Part shown: one piece after another, positions 1 to 11,011 of the stretch
How the letters are laid out: every line of letters begins with the position of its first letter
Position numbering within the stretch: the stretch's first letter is position 1
Assembly (NCBI GenBank): GCA_001579985.1
Contig: LRSR01002478.1
Span: 29,980-93,979, forward strand
DNA length: 64,000 bases
DNA from: Hypsibius dujardini
Taxonomy: Eukaryota > Tardigrada > Eutardigrada > Parachela > Hypsibiidae
Reading direction: 5' to 3'
The notes under the pieces: model-generated
Seen by the model: only the letters and a program-made list of their open reading frames with translations
Databases searched by the model: none
Told to the model about the DNA's origin: nothing
Translations under genes and position numbers: made by a program

Positions 1-749
1 TCTGTTGAATTTCGACGACCACTAATCAAAGGGGTCCCGTTGAAATAATATCCTGACTGGCGGCTATTTTGTTACGAGCTTCTTTCGATCGTCAGATCTT
101 CGTGATACAAGTTTTCTTCAAGTGGATCTAGAGATCCTCGACGCATCCCCGTAGTCGGGAGATCGTCATGTTTTTTTAGATTTTACCTTAAATTGTTTAC
201 GGCGATTTCATCGCTGGATGTTTCGGCACTGATACGCTTTTCAATGGCTTCTTTCGGATTACCTTCTCTTATTTAATAGAAATTTTCCGACATACCCGGG
301 GTTTTCGTGATTTCGATGGGCAGGGGTAAACTTGCTGGCTGAAATTCAAAGGCATCGCTGCGGGTCATCGTGGGAAGAATTATAATTCATGGCTCATGGC
401 AGACATGGTTTATCACAACAGATTAAGACTTCCCTTATTGCCTAATGCATCTCTAAACTAGATAAATATGCATTGCCGAAGTCGTACTGCTACACCGCCG
501 GTGTTTCACTCATACAGAAGCATCCTAGTGACGGCACATAACGATCGCGGTACTGCACCGTCTGTCGCGGACCCTGAACTCGCAACTGCACAATCATTGG
601 CACTAGTATTGGATGAGAGCATAATACGCGTACAGTAGCAGTAATTTCAACCCAAATTACGGCCCATCTTTTATACCTTCGCCCGTGAACCGCTACGCCG
701 TCACTACTAGTTTTTTAGCTGCAACTGACGCGTCCGGAAGGAACGAAAA
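1..749. other. 5' flank of the ACP6-like gene; no gene seen
   Basis: I see no coding exon here on either strand. The last 150 bases resemble the region just upstream of the paralogous copy near 13.35 kb, with shared short blocks around a 'gtaatttcaa' motif. This suggests the tandem duplication included some 5' flank. It presumably holds the promoter of the downstream phosphatase, but I found no convincing TATA box. Confidence 0.4.
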
Positions 750-2996
750 ATGTTGAGGCTTTTTGTTACAGCTGGCTGTACAGCGACAGCAACTGTTTTC
801 TACGCGAAATATGAACTGCACGAAGCCCAGGCATTGCAGCCGTCCAACATATCAATCAAGGGCCCACCGCCAGAGCTGAGTGATTTGAAACTGCGAAATG
901 TTCAGGTGTTCATGCGTCACGGAGCACGGACGCCCATCAAAGTTCTCCCTTATCTCCAGCAGGTGGGTGAACTAAAAGGAAGATCTTAATTTAATAATAT
1001 ATAATGGGATGTGTCGAATACGTTGTTGGCACTGTTGTTCATATGATAGGCATCATGGCCGGTCGAGCATCTCATGGCAGATCCACCGGGGTTGGATAAG
1101 TTCGCGTACCGCGTTCGCGACCTTCGGGGTGATAGTCTTCCCATGGGTCTCTACGAGACTTCGCAGAGGAATGTCATTTTCCAGGGTGGATGCTTCCCTG
1201 GCCAACTAACTTCCCCAGGTATGAGTATAGGCTCTATAATCGCTTGCATGGGCTATTTGGACCATTTATAGCAGAATGGTAGTTATCGGGTTGTTATCGG
1301 GTTGTAGGCAAGCAGCAGCTATACGATTTGGGCCAGAGGCTTCGAAAAGAATATGTGGACGAGAAGAAATTGATCCCAGGGATATATAACGCAGATGACA
1401 TTTAGTAAGTTTGCTTTCATGGGGAAAGTGCATCCTAGTCCGGGGCAGTCGGTGTGTGTCTGTGTCTGTGTCTGTGTCTGTGTCTGTGTCTGTGTCTGTG
1501 TCTGTGTCTGTGTCTGTGTTTGTGTTTGTGTTTGTGTCTCTGTCTGTTTCTGATCCTAGATTGTGCTTGAATGCAGATGTCTGCGTCTCGGTCTCCTGCA
1601 TCTCTTAGTATGTCTCTGCTCGTGCCTGCACTGTCTGCCCCGTCTTTAGGTCTTTCTGCACGATGTGCGCCTGTGCCTGTGCAAACAGACACGCAAACAG
1701 ACAAGTGCCTTGACCATAGGTTGAATCTTTCAGTATACGGTCGACGAATATTACACGGACTATTGAATCGGCTGTTTGGCTTGTATCCGGCCTGTTCGGA
1801 ATTCAAAAATCGGATTCTAGAACGCCAAATTCCATCGAGATCTTCGCTACGACGGATGAAGAAGAAATCCTCTACCCAAACTTCATGTTCTGCAACGATC
1901 TGGGCCGCCTGATGAAGAGAGTATCACAGCATATACATGAGATTGCCGGTTTGTTGGAGGACCGTGAGATCTTGGAGAAAGCGTTGCAATTTGACCATGT
2001 TAACAACAAAGGCCGAATGAATTTCTTGGAATTAAGGGACGAGGTGACGTCTCGCGTAGCGCATGGTCTTCCGATTGAGCCGATTTTGGAAGAATGGTTC
2101 GATAAAATTGACCACTACGCCGTGGAATTTTTGGTGCGAATGATTAGCGGAACAGACAAGACGGCCGATAGCCAGCAGGATATTTTGAAACTAACTGCTG
2201 GACCTGTTTTTGAGGTAACACTCGAATTGACAGTAATAAAAATCAAGAGCCAGCGCAATAGATTAAACAAGACAGACAATCATGCATACAGGCAGGCAGA
2301 TGGATAAACAGACACAAATGCGGACAGACAAACAGGACGACAATAGACATAAAAAACAGGCAGGCGAGGCAGACAAACATGTAGACAAACAGACAGACTG
2401 ACACAGACACACAGACACACACACAGACACACACACACACAGACACACAGACACACACACAGACACACAGACACACACACAGACACACAGATACACAGGC
2501 AGGCAGACGAAATTGCAAACCAGACAAGCATATCAGATGCGTCTTCTATTTATAGCTCATACTCAATAACATGTACGGAGTCCTCCATCGCAAGAACCGC
2601 TTCAAGCTGGAAGTCTACTCTTGCCACGATACGACAATGATCGCATTGCTGTTAGTCCTCTCTCTCTTCAATGGAAAATGGCCCCCGTACGCAGCCGACT
2701 TACGGTTCGAGCTGCTGGAGGACGGCAAAACGGGTCACCTCTACGTCCAAGTGAAATATCTAGGAGCTGCTCAATCGCTTACCGGTGTCGAGGGAGAAAC
2801 TGCGTTTGGATCGAAGCTCTACCCACTGGACGACTTCAGCCGTCGGTTCGCCGAGTTGGCCGTCAGTCAGCGGCATCATCGCGATCTGTGCGACCAACGG
2901 CGACCCCATGCGCAGCCGATTGAAGGTCGTGGCGGTGATGATGAGGCTTCGTACTTTACCATGTCAAAAGCCCAAGCTTTACCCCAGCAAAAATAG
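750..2996 (+). CDS. ACP6: ACP6-like histidine acid phosphatase (lysophosphatidic acid phosphatase type 6 family), 5 exons
   Basis: Exons: 750-962, 1050-1218, 1308-1404, 1734-2214, 2556-2996. All junctions are GT-AG with matching phase, giving 466 aa. The catalytic RHGARTP motif lies at residues 56-62, with His57 the expected phosphohistidine nucleophile. The second histidine-phosphatase signature, His-Asp, is at 344-345 in CHDTT. Between them are IRSTN, EILYPN and WPP blocks that match the vertebrate ACP6 order. In vertebrates ACP6 hydrolyses lysophosphatidic acid and is mitochondrial. The first ~20 residues here are hydrophobic/Ala-Thr rich and could be a targeting or anchor segment. The ATG at 750 was chosen because the exon is open and aligned from there. 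The last ~35 residues, after a DLCDQ motif, are unlike the family and less certain. A degraded tandem paralogue lies 12.7 kb downstream. Confidence 0.87.
1452..1545. repeat. (TGTGTC)n microsatellite in ACP6 intron 3
   Basis: A tandem TGTGTC hexamer array grading into TGTGTT units lies inside the intron at 1405-1733. It gives long open frames on both strands (VSVSVS / TDTDTD) that are not genes. Confidence 0.9.
2388..2508. repeat. ACAC/AGACAC microsatellite in ACP6 intron 4
   Basis: A run of ACACAC and CAGACACA units lies in the intron at 2215-2555, preceded by CAGACAAACAGG-type degenerate GACA units. The same sequence style recurs in introns of the paralogue and of VPS13. Confidence 0.9.
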
Positions 2997-3186
2997 CGAC
3001 GAACGAATCAGGCAGCCTCGTGTCAAATTACATGTGCGTTTCCCTGATCAGTGTTTTTGTCCATGGCCTTTGGCAACAGAAAAAGTATCAAAAGCCGCAA
3101 ATATACAAGTTTTAAATGTTTTTTGGGACTTAGAATATTTCTATCTGATGATAAAACAATGATGTGATGCATACGGGTAAAAGTAC

Positions 3187-3192
3187 AATAAA
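3187..3192 (+). terminator. Candidate polyadenylation signal AATAAA of ACP6-like gene
   Basis: A canonical AATAAA hexamer lies about 190 bases after the stop codon of the phosphatase. No closer canonical hexamer was noticed. Confidence 0.5.
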
Positions 3193-4047
3193 TACAGGTA
3201 AATCAAATGTTATTGTTTTATAACTACGTCCCTTCGGGTCTTGTATGACTTTAGAAAATATGACTCCCGACGGAGAGGGCTTTCTTCTTATTATAAGGTA
3301 AAACACAAAGAAAGTTTCTTCGCTTGCGTTGCGCTCGAACATTTGATTGCTTGATCGTACAAATTCTTTTGGACGCTTCACCGAATTGGGTATATTTTTA
3401 CAGCTCGTACTCCGAATGTCTTGGCTCAAATTGTTTTTAATTATACATATTTATGACGATATTAGACGTTTGTTTCCCTGGTCTGGTCACAATTCCAAAG
3501 TTGGTAGAACGTTGACCATTCTATTTTCCGCTCCTCATTTCACGGCAAAAATATTGACTTCTAGAAAAAATTGATATTTATAGTTTTAGAACATTATGCC
3601 CTCTCCAATTTTATCTGAAATGGAATTCATATTGCTAATCTATATACATGATTATAAAATATCTTAGGTAAAAGGAAAGGATTTATTCAGAAATCATACA
3701 GACGGGAATTTTTCAGGTGACCGATCATATTTATTATCTTTTTTTTACAGGATTGAGAAAAATGTGTGAAAATGTGAAAAAATTTGTGGACCGAGTTGCC
3801 ACTGTAACCGTTGAGATAGCGAATTAGAATTGAAATCCAGAAAGGAAATGCGCCTTGTGTATTGGGCACTCATCCTAATTCCCCATGTACGTGGACTGAA
3901 TGACCTAAGTTCTGTTTTAAAAGTCGAGAGTCAACTTGGTTTTTTTGTAGCTTTTTTTTACGCCTTTTACCCGGCATTATTTTCCATACTACACGCTTTG
4001 TCACAATGGTTATTAAAAAAACGGGGGGGGGGGAAATTGATCTCCTA
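3193..4047. other. Intergenic, no gene seen
   Basis: AT-rich sequence with a short poly-T tract near 3740 and a G-run at 4023-4032. No open frame here shows family features. It is the space between two convergent genes. Confidence 0.4.
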
Positions 4048-4613
4048 TCAGCGGGACGGCATCCGCGGTTGGAATTGTGGAGCTGGCCGGGGTGGATATG
4101 GCTGTCGTTGCAGCTGCTGCTGCTGCTGCTGTGGTGGTGGTGATGGCCCATTATAGTACCTGATCTGCGGCTGCTGTTGTAGTCCCTCACCGCCGCCTTG
4201 AACCTGATACACCACCGTACCGTGAAACGGCTGTTGCTGGCTGCGGCCACCGCCGGACACGTTACAGCAGCCGAAGGACGCGGTGATGATGAAAAAGACC
4301 AGCTGCGACGCGTACACCAGCAGACTGCTTACGCGAAGTGGAAGATTGTCAAACTGTGTGCCGAAGAAAATGATCGCGCCAACGATGGGCAATGCCCCGT
4401 TGAGAACAGCGCTCAAAATGGACATAACTAGGAAGTCGATGAAAAGACCTTTGCGGGAGTCGTTCCGGGGGTTGGGGCGTGTGGCGATGCAGCCGACGAT
4501 TCCGGCAGCTATGAAGAACGCACCATCCCACAGGCCCGCACCGATTAGAGTCATCCATTCGCAGTATAGCCGATAACACCATCCACCAGGCCCACCAGGC
4601 ATGATTGCCAGGG
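4048..4613 (-). CDS. Terminal exon of a multi-pass (probably four-pass) membrane protein with Gln/Pro-rich tail
   Basis: The coding exon follows an acceptor (TTTCAG) just above 4613 and ends at the TGA at 4048. An ATG at 4602 could also start the protein (184 aa). The exon encodes three hydrophobic segments: around LWDGAFFIAAGIVGCIA, a long one around FLVMSILSAVLNGALPIVGA, and one around YASQLVFFIITASFGCC. Next comes a cytosolic-looking tail rich in Gly, Gln, Pro and Tyr with a short polyGln run. The layout (loop, two closely spaced helices, last helix, proline-rich tail) resembles MS4A/CD20-like or other tetraspan proteins, with the first helix probably in an upstream exon I could not find. 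No catalytic motif is present, and the family assignment is weak. Confidence 0.5.
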
Positions 4614-5833
4614 CTGAAATATGAAGAGTTAGTAATTGGAGAAACAATCACCCCGAAAGTGATGACAGTCAATTTTTCAGAAGGGGAAAGCTGCGCAAAA
4701 TTGAAAATCTGATAATGTGGACATTTGAGAAGTCAAACAAAACTCGAGAAAATCGTTCTAGACGTTACTTCTCCAGGAGTATGTTAATACGCGTGCTAGT
4801 TTATCCAATGGAACAAAAGTCGCATTTCCTTAATCAAACAAGCTTATAATGACATTTAACTGTGCGTTTGTGCCAATAATTTTAGTTTTTGAAATTTGGG
4901 ACGCTTAGAATTTGTCAAGCGCAACCAGATTCAATGGATTTTATGGACATAAATCACAAATATGATAAAGTAGTTCTTCGACCAGATGGGAGGAGCCACG
5001 ACGGCCCTCTGATATTTGCGATAAATGAATCTCCGCCTACGAAGAAACAGTTCATCCTTAGATAACATGGGGCGTCTTAGAATAGTTCTCTCCTTAAGAC
5101 TGTTCGAAGCCTGAAATTTTTTACGATCAGTTAGCACTGCTCATGGTAAATTTTCTGGCGCACAGAATTTTTTCCAAATTTTTCCAAATATTTAATGGTT
5201 TGATTTTATGCACCTTAGCTGTCCGAAAATAAGTTTTTTTCAGATCTCTTCTGCTTCCGTGTCAGCAATAATAAAACCATTCAATTGGAAAATTTATAGC
5301 CCGTATATTGTTGAATATTTAGACATGCGTATTGTTTTCTTTAAAATATCAAATAATCTACAATAAATTGCAATTTGTTTGGAAAGAAAGTGAAAAAAAT
5401 ATCAGCCTTTGAGAGCCTGAACATGCGGGTTATTGGCATGTTCCTGCGACCGGCTGCAGTAGTGAAATCACATAATTCTTTCTTTTATCGAATAGCCCGA
5501 TGGTCATCCAAATTATTACTCTAACAATAGCTTCTCGTGATTTTCAATCCACCGTGATTAAAAATGGATTGTCATTACTTTGTGGGTGACTTGGGGCACA
5601 CCGTCCGTCACGTCACTACGGTCATTTTCGAAATCCAAATTTATATTGCTGCTGTACATGTATGAATTCAACAACGGGATCAACGCGGCAATCAAAAAAA
5701 TTTAAAAAACTCATTGAAGTTCTTGCCTAAACCTTGAACTGTCACATTGAAAGTGTCAAACAGCAAATTCTTTGTGTAATAAGTGTTAATTGAAGCGCAG
5801 AATATTATAAATAGCACATTGCATCTCACCATA
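4614..5833. other. Intergenic or 5' intron region, no exon identified
   Basis: Upstream (on the minus strand) of the membrane-protein exon. Missing 5' exons of that gene may lie here, but none could be supported. A 68-codon frame at 4931-5137 (minus) is basic and unremarkable. Confidence 0.35.
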
Positions 5834-6333
5834 CAGTCGTCCCTCATTGTTCTCCGGTCACGTGCTTTTTACTACAGAAAAATAAGTCAAACTCCGCCCC
5901 CAAATGCAAACTTCGGGTCAAGCAAACCACACCCACTAGCCAATCAAAAACGTCCGACACTATAAATAATCAAAACATCAAAAAACTTCCGATGGGATTT
6001 GCTGTCCTTGAGTTATAATTAATAATTTAAAAGCAAGAAAAAAGTCTTGTCCAGAGGGCAGTGAACTTTCAGACAGCGGTAAAAACAGCTGTTCGGTGAA
6101 TTTGAGACAAGTCCCACAGGCTCACATAACATTAATGTACGTGCGACTTGACCGGGACTTGTCCGAAATAAATTGTGATCGTTATCTTTTGCACGATTTG
6201 GTTTGCCATGGGTGACATAAATTTAGCCTGTCTAGCTAGTGTTTCTTTTATTGACTCAACCGGCCTGCCACAACAAACAGTGCATGCGCGCACCTGATTT
6301 TTGTGCAACCGGAGAACAATGTGGGGACGACTG
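5834..6333. mobile_element. 500-bp non-autonomous DNA transposon (Tc1/mariner-pogo-like MITE)
   Basis: The ends are inverted repeats of about 28 bp, beginning CAGTCGTCCC at both termini and continuing through CATTGTTCTCCGGT. Each end is bordered by TA (5832-5833 and 6334-6335), the target duplication of the Tc1/mariner/pogo superfamily. It has no coding capacity. The terminal sequence resembles pogo/Tigger ends, and a related end occurs near 55257. Confidence 0.8.
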
Positions 6334-6335
6334 TA

Positions 6336-6815
6336 GTTGTTAAGATTTGACTACTCCCGTGTCTGTTGGTAATTTTTTGGGATTTCTGAATTTCTGAATT
6401 TCTGAGTTTTGGGTTTTCTTTATTCGAGGGAATACCAGGTATGGCTGGCTTAATTAAGCAACATGACCGACAAGTAACGAGCTCATGCTGAACCGCTCGA
6501 AGGTCGGGGTGGTGATGACACTGAAAGATAGAAACAGCTTTGTACTTATTTTATATCGAAAACACAAGCTGAGATAGCAATACCAAAAACAGCACATCTG
6601 CAGAATTGTTGTAGGCTACAGCTGTTTTATGTTCTTCGTCCGTCCGTTGTCCATCTGTCCGGACGGACAACGGAAGGCGAGCCCCTATTGACGTACACAG
6701 GGAGGGCAGGGAGGATTAAAATAGCCGGGTTCTATTGGGCCCCGAAGGAGGAGGAGTAAAATAGCCACTCCGATTGTTTTGTATGCCCTTTCACATACTC
6801 CTTTCCGCAGTGCAT
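6336..6815. other. Intergenic, no gene seen
   Basis: Contains a short hairpin near 6640-6675 (CCGTTGTCC paired with GGACAACGG) and otherwise nothing recognisable. Confidence 0.4.
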
Positions 6816-6862
6816 AATTGTGGCCATGTGTGTATGCACTGCATACACACATGGCCACAATT
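6816..6862. repeat. Perfect 22-bp palindrome with 3-bp spacer
   Basis: Arms 6816-6837 and 6841-6862 are perfect reverse complements around ACT. They contain the motif TGGCCATGTGTG and CACACATGGCCA. It looks like two transposon ends meeting tail to tail, the right one being the left end of the element at 6846-7158. Confidence 0.9.
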
Positions 6863-7158
6863 TTGGGTGGCAGACTTTATATCAAAAAGAGTGGTCGGAG
6901 TTCGAGCCGAATTAAGTCACCGCGCGCACGCGCTCTTGACTACAGCTGATCATGCAGCCTTCACTCGATTGATCGATTGATTGAACTTGTTTATTTTGGC
7001 AGAATTTAGAGCAGCTTGCTCAATCTAATTTTTCCTCTGGGCCGGGCGTTAAATCAAAGATTCAGGAGGAAACGGTGGCAAGCTCTAGCCAAGAGTGGCT
7101 CAAACTCAGACCACCCTTATGGCTCCAACTCTGCCACCTAAAATTGTGGCCATGTGTG
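6846..7158. mobile_element. Foldback MITE with CACACATGGCC ends
   Basis: About 313 bp bounded by TA on both sides. The two arms are imperfect inverted repeats over roughly 60 bp (CACACATGGCCACAATTTT, then GGTGGCAGA, then GTGGTC-GAGTT-GAGCC). It is non-coding. Confidence 0.75.
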
Positions 7159-7767
7159 TATAATAATGTTCAGTATTAGAAAAAACGTTGATCATTCAGA
7201 AAAAAAGTGATTCTTTAAAACCCAAAAGTCGAACATTAAAAAAGCCCAAATCCGAGGGATTTTACGATCGTGTCTCGATATTAGGACGCAATTTTTGGAA
7301 AGTGACGAAGTTTCCGCTGTTTTGGTCTGGGGATGTGTGAACTCACGAATTATACGGTAAAGTCAATGATTGTCACAGAATTCGAAGGAGCCACGTGCAC
7401 ACAGCATGCCCAGAAGCCAATCAAAACCACGGGCACACTGTACTTGCCAGCGGGATAGGCTACGTGGGCAAAATTTTACTGTCCACGGATCACCTGATTT
7501 CGAAATTTGGATTTCGAAAGTTGGACATTAAAAATATCTTATTTTATGCACTGTCTTTCCGGCAATAAAAGGAAGATGCGAGACAAACAAAGTCATTGTA
7601 AACCGAATTAATTTATTGATACTGGGTCACGTATTCAAGCCAGAAGCTTATTGTGGCGCGAATGATGTTCGGAGTTGAAAGTAGCGGTCGTGGAGGATGA
7701 AAACCCTCTTTCTACCACAGAAAAAAGACGAAAACGACAAGGAATAGGTTTAGAGCAAGCCCAGCGT
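7159..7767. other. Intergenic / 3' region of the DUF4238 gene
   Basis: No coding exon. TTTATT at 7612-7617 reads AATAAA on the minus strand, about 150 bases beyond the stop of the DUF4238-type gene, and is its likely polyadenylation signal. Confidence 0.45.
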
Positions 7768-10338
7768 TCAAGCTCTCTTCTCTTGCAGAATGGTCCGCAG
7801 GGAACGCTTTAGCTCCTTGTAGTCACGTCCGTTGCACCACAGCGGCTCTTTTTCGTACGCACGAATCGAGCGGTAGAGCGACTCGGGAGAGCGGAACGTC
7901 AACGAGTCCTTGGCGTTCTCGAGGAAGAGCCCATTAACCAGCTGCACCTGCTTGGTGGTTAACTGGGCAATCGGGAAGTGGAACACGTCGTCCTCACGGC
8001 TCTCCATCACCTTACCGTCGATGTATGTCGGGGGAAAGATTTCGCCGTTTTCTATACGTTGCCTCCGTTGCTCTAACATATTCGGTACACCACACAGCGT
8101 GTTCAAATCCCCGCGTTTCAGCGCGTCCTGCGCCTTACGACTTAGACCTCTATACTCTGTTGGCATAACCTTGGGGAAGGGGAAATCGTGGAACCGCGAG
8201 GGTGGCCCAAACCTTTGAAAGTACTCCAACGCTGGCTGGTCGTTGTTGGCCAAGGATCCGTTGACCAGTACCAGGACGAGATGCGGGCTGACTGGGAAGA
8301 CTCGTAGCCAAATGAAGACACCACCATCACCCGCACTGCTCAAGCGCGAGGAAGGGTCGAGGTTTGATGGGTCCATATGCGGCTTTAGAAAGCCCAGCAT
8401 ATGAGCAGGCATCCCGGCAGATATGCTCATTGGCATGGCAAATCCATCGAAGAAGCCGAATCCTGTGTCGCACATGATGAACTCATCTTGATGGTCGGAG
8501 ATTTGCCAAAAGATCAAGCGCCGTTTCCGAAGTTCCGTCCCGTACTCGAAGCGGTCGTGAACGAAGATTTTTCTGTTGTAGGGGATTTCCCACACGGGTG
8601 TGTCAAGGAATTCTTGGATATTTTGCAGCCACACCTCGCGGCCTAGAGTAATAAAAGCAGGTAATATAGCTCTCACCCTCACAAGTCGTAAGCACATGCG
8701 ATTCATCGTTCTGAACGAGATAACAGAGAGTCTGAACAAGTAGAATGGATGAACCTGGTACAAAGGCTCGTTTAGGGGGTCCTTAGAAGTCGGAACCAAG
8801 ACCCCCGGGATAGGCCCAAGGGGTGGGCCAAGGGGTAAAACGCATATTTTCCCAAATTGAACCCAAAATTCGCCCTATCGTCCCAGACCATTTCAAACAT
8901 GTGGGGCGTGAGTGTTTGATTTCCAAGAGTCCTCTGAGATTTCAAAACATTTTTTAAAACTTCAGTTTTTCCATCAAATTTGGATCATTCTTGGATGTTT
9001 TGCACCTCCATTTGGATTCAGTAACAGGGAGCTTAAATTGTGCTCACAAAATCTCAAATTTGTTTGCAAAACTGAAGTTTTTGAAAATGTTTCGAAATCC
9101 TACGGGGCAAAGCCCTTGAAAATCAGACCCCTATATCCCCGCAAGTTTTAAAATGAGTAGAAACAATACGCCAAATTTTGATTCAATTCTGAAAAAATTG
9201 CATTTTGCCCGTTTGACCACCTCCAGACCCTACTATGAGGGGTCCTGGTTCCAACTTGTCAGGCCCCTATCACAAGCCCCTGACAACTCGCAATATTAAT
9301 TTTTTTAACTGAACAACCAGAATTAAACCCAAAGAGGAAAAATAATAAAATTAGTCAACAATTAATTTTCGGACAACTAAACTTTATGCGACTAAAAAGT
9401 TCAAGTACTTTACAGTAGCGTAGTGTTAGTCGAAGACGGTTGACTAATGGTAGTTTCTCTATGAGTGCAAAAGTATTTACTACAAAATTTAGGCATTTGA
9501 GTACTATTAGTTTTCAGAAATTAAAAACTAACACTAAAGAACGAGTCACTGAAGATTTGATTGAAACTGCAAAATTAGAACTAAATTAATCTAGTAAAGT
9601 TTCAGTCTTTAGTTTTAGTTACTTATTCCCATACTTATACAGACGTATGACAGATTAGTTTTACCTTTCGCTTGCTTATTAGTCATGTTTTGCAAAACAT
9701 GAATATTAATGTCCCGTTGCGTGGGTGGGTCAAACTTATCCTCGCAAAATTGGGAGGCTCGGTGGCTGTTCCGGTAAGTCATTGTAAAGAGGAATTTACG
9801 GAGGATGTTCAGTTGACGCCGCTCCATATTCACCGTCAGCAGGTGCTTGGATCGGCTCACCGTCTCCCTGCCTGCATTAACCACCAGCTGTACCACTTTC
9901 GCAGCCGACGATTCCAGTTCGGAAAATTTCTTCTCAATGTGGTTGGGATCCGGATGATTACGATCCACGTACATATCCATTATTCCGTAATTTCGATTAA
10001 TGCTCTCCTTGTACTGGCGTTTCCCCAGTTCCGATGCCAGTACGAGCTTCCTCTCCTTAACGTAATAAATGTTGATGCGTTGCGGTTGACTTCGTTTACG
10101 TATGGCAGACGAAGGCTCCACGACAGATAAATAGCCAGAATGGCCGTCACTCTGGAAGACCCTGAAAAGTTCAGCAACTGTTCTGTATGTCGTTCCTGCT
10201 CAATCAAAATAATATTCGCTCAGCTCCGCTTCTTCGGAGATGCTCGACTCACCGGTATGGTTGAACATCCGTTCCAAAGTATCTTAAAATGAATCGCGGG
10301 ACATAATGTTGATATTGCGGCTTCGTTGGACTAGACAT
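7768..10338 (-). CDS. DUF4238-family protein, 485 aa, 3 exons
   Basis: Exons (minus strand, in order): 10338-10253, 10161-9665, 8642-7768. Donors GTGAGT and GTAAAA and acceptors TTTTCAG and CTCTAG join in phase to exactly 486 codons. The N terminus has HYVPRFILRYF (residues 11-21), the hallmark opening of DUF4238 (Pfam PF14022, from memory). Around residues 105-165 are an acidic helical stretch and a YRNSHR block matching the family's conserved Arg-Asn region. Exon 3 has a beta-rich segment with ISDHQDEFIMCDTG, like the family's 'F.TSDNP' region. The biochemical function of the family is unknown. I recall it as common in bacteria and fungi, so an intron-bearing animal copy is unusual. Intron 2 (about 1 kb) carries a foldback transposon. 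The exon joins are strongly supported; cellular role is unknown. Confidence 0.8.
8783..9262. mobile_element. Long-arm foldback element inside DUF4238 intron 2
   Basis: The left end (GTCGGAACCAAGACCCC around 8790) and right end (GGGGTCCTGGTTCCAAC around 9240) are inverted, and homology continues inward. GATTTCAAAACATTTT near 8937 pairs imperfectly with its reverse complement near 9085. Arms are about 230 bp each. Two partial relatives occur near 52.6-52.85 kb and 59.6-59.8 kb. No coding capacity. Confidence 0.75.
9300..9640. repeat. Low-complexity ACTAAA-rich tract in DUF4238 intron 2
   Basis: A degenerate AACTAA/TTAGTT-rich sequence on both strands, similar in style to tracts near 17.6 kb, 55.3 kb and 61.9 kb. 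Probably a decayed low-complexity transposon interior. Confidence 0.4.
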
Positions 10339-11011
10339 CGTAGCTTCCTAGAAGTAAAAAATTAAATTACCGGTCAAAGAAGAACAACTTGTGCGAGACA
10401 ATAATTGGTTGATACAAGCTACTAAATATCAACCGCTTATGCAGCTCGTCCAGGATCTTTCAGAACTTCAGGCTCCATCCGTTTCGCATTAGTTAGTCAT
10501 TGTACGTGTTGTGTGTCGGAATTGCAAGGCCTTTTATTATATCGTTATTATTATTGAGATCAAAGTCCGCTCTATCCCCCTCCCGGGCATGGTTTGGAGA
10601 TAAGTTTTCATTCATCTACGTCCAACCAAATTCAAGATGTTGACTGTTTGCCCTCTCGACACGCACCTTATATCGCGTTGAGCTCAACGCGATAAATAAA
10701 AGATGGTCTTCTTTCGGGAATCGATGCATTCTGTTTCCAACTAGGCACTTCATAAACAAAGCCGAGGACTTGTCCGAGTGCGGGTGGGGAGCGATATAAG
10801 CAAAAACCCAACTTTTTTTCATCGATCTGGGGCTCTTAACAAGCCATTCTCTTTAGACCGATGACTAATGTCGTCGAACTTTCGGGTTCTTCTTTTATTA
10901 ATTTAGGAAAATTGGGCTCCAAAGATCCAGAAACTACACAGCTTGCAATGGTCACTTAAAGGGATCTTGGTATTAGCAGCCTAAATCCAGAAGACCAAAC
11001 TCAAGTAAGAA
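10339..11011. other. 5' flank of DUF4238 gene; no gene seen
   Basis: Contains a short inverted repeat near 10670-10690 (TATCGCGTTGAGCTCAACGCGATA). No supported exon. Confidence 0.4.

Noticed and set aside
1266-1806. Long overlapping frames on both strands reading SVSVSV, TDTDTD or HRHRHR
   Set aside because: They are translations of the TGTGTC microsatellite inside the ACP6 intron.
2243-2531. Three minus-strand frames reading CVCVCLSVC
   Set aside because: Microsatellite translation; no conserved start or domain.
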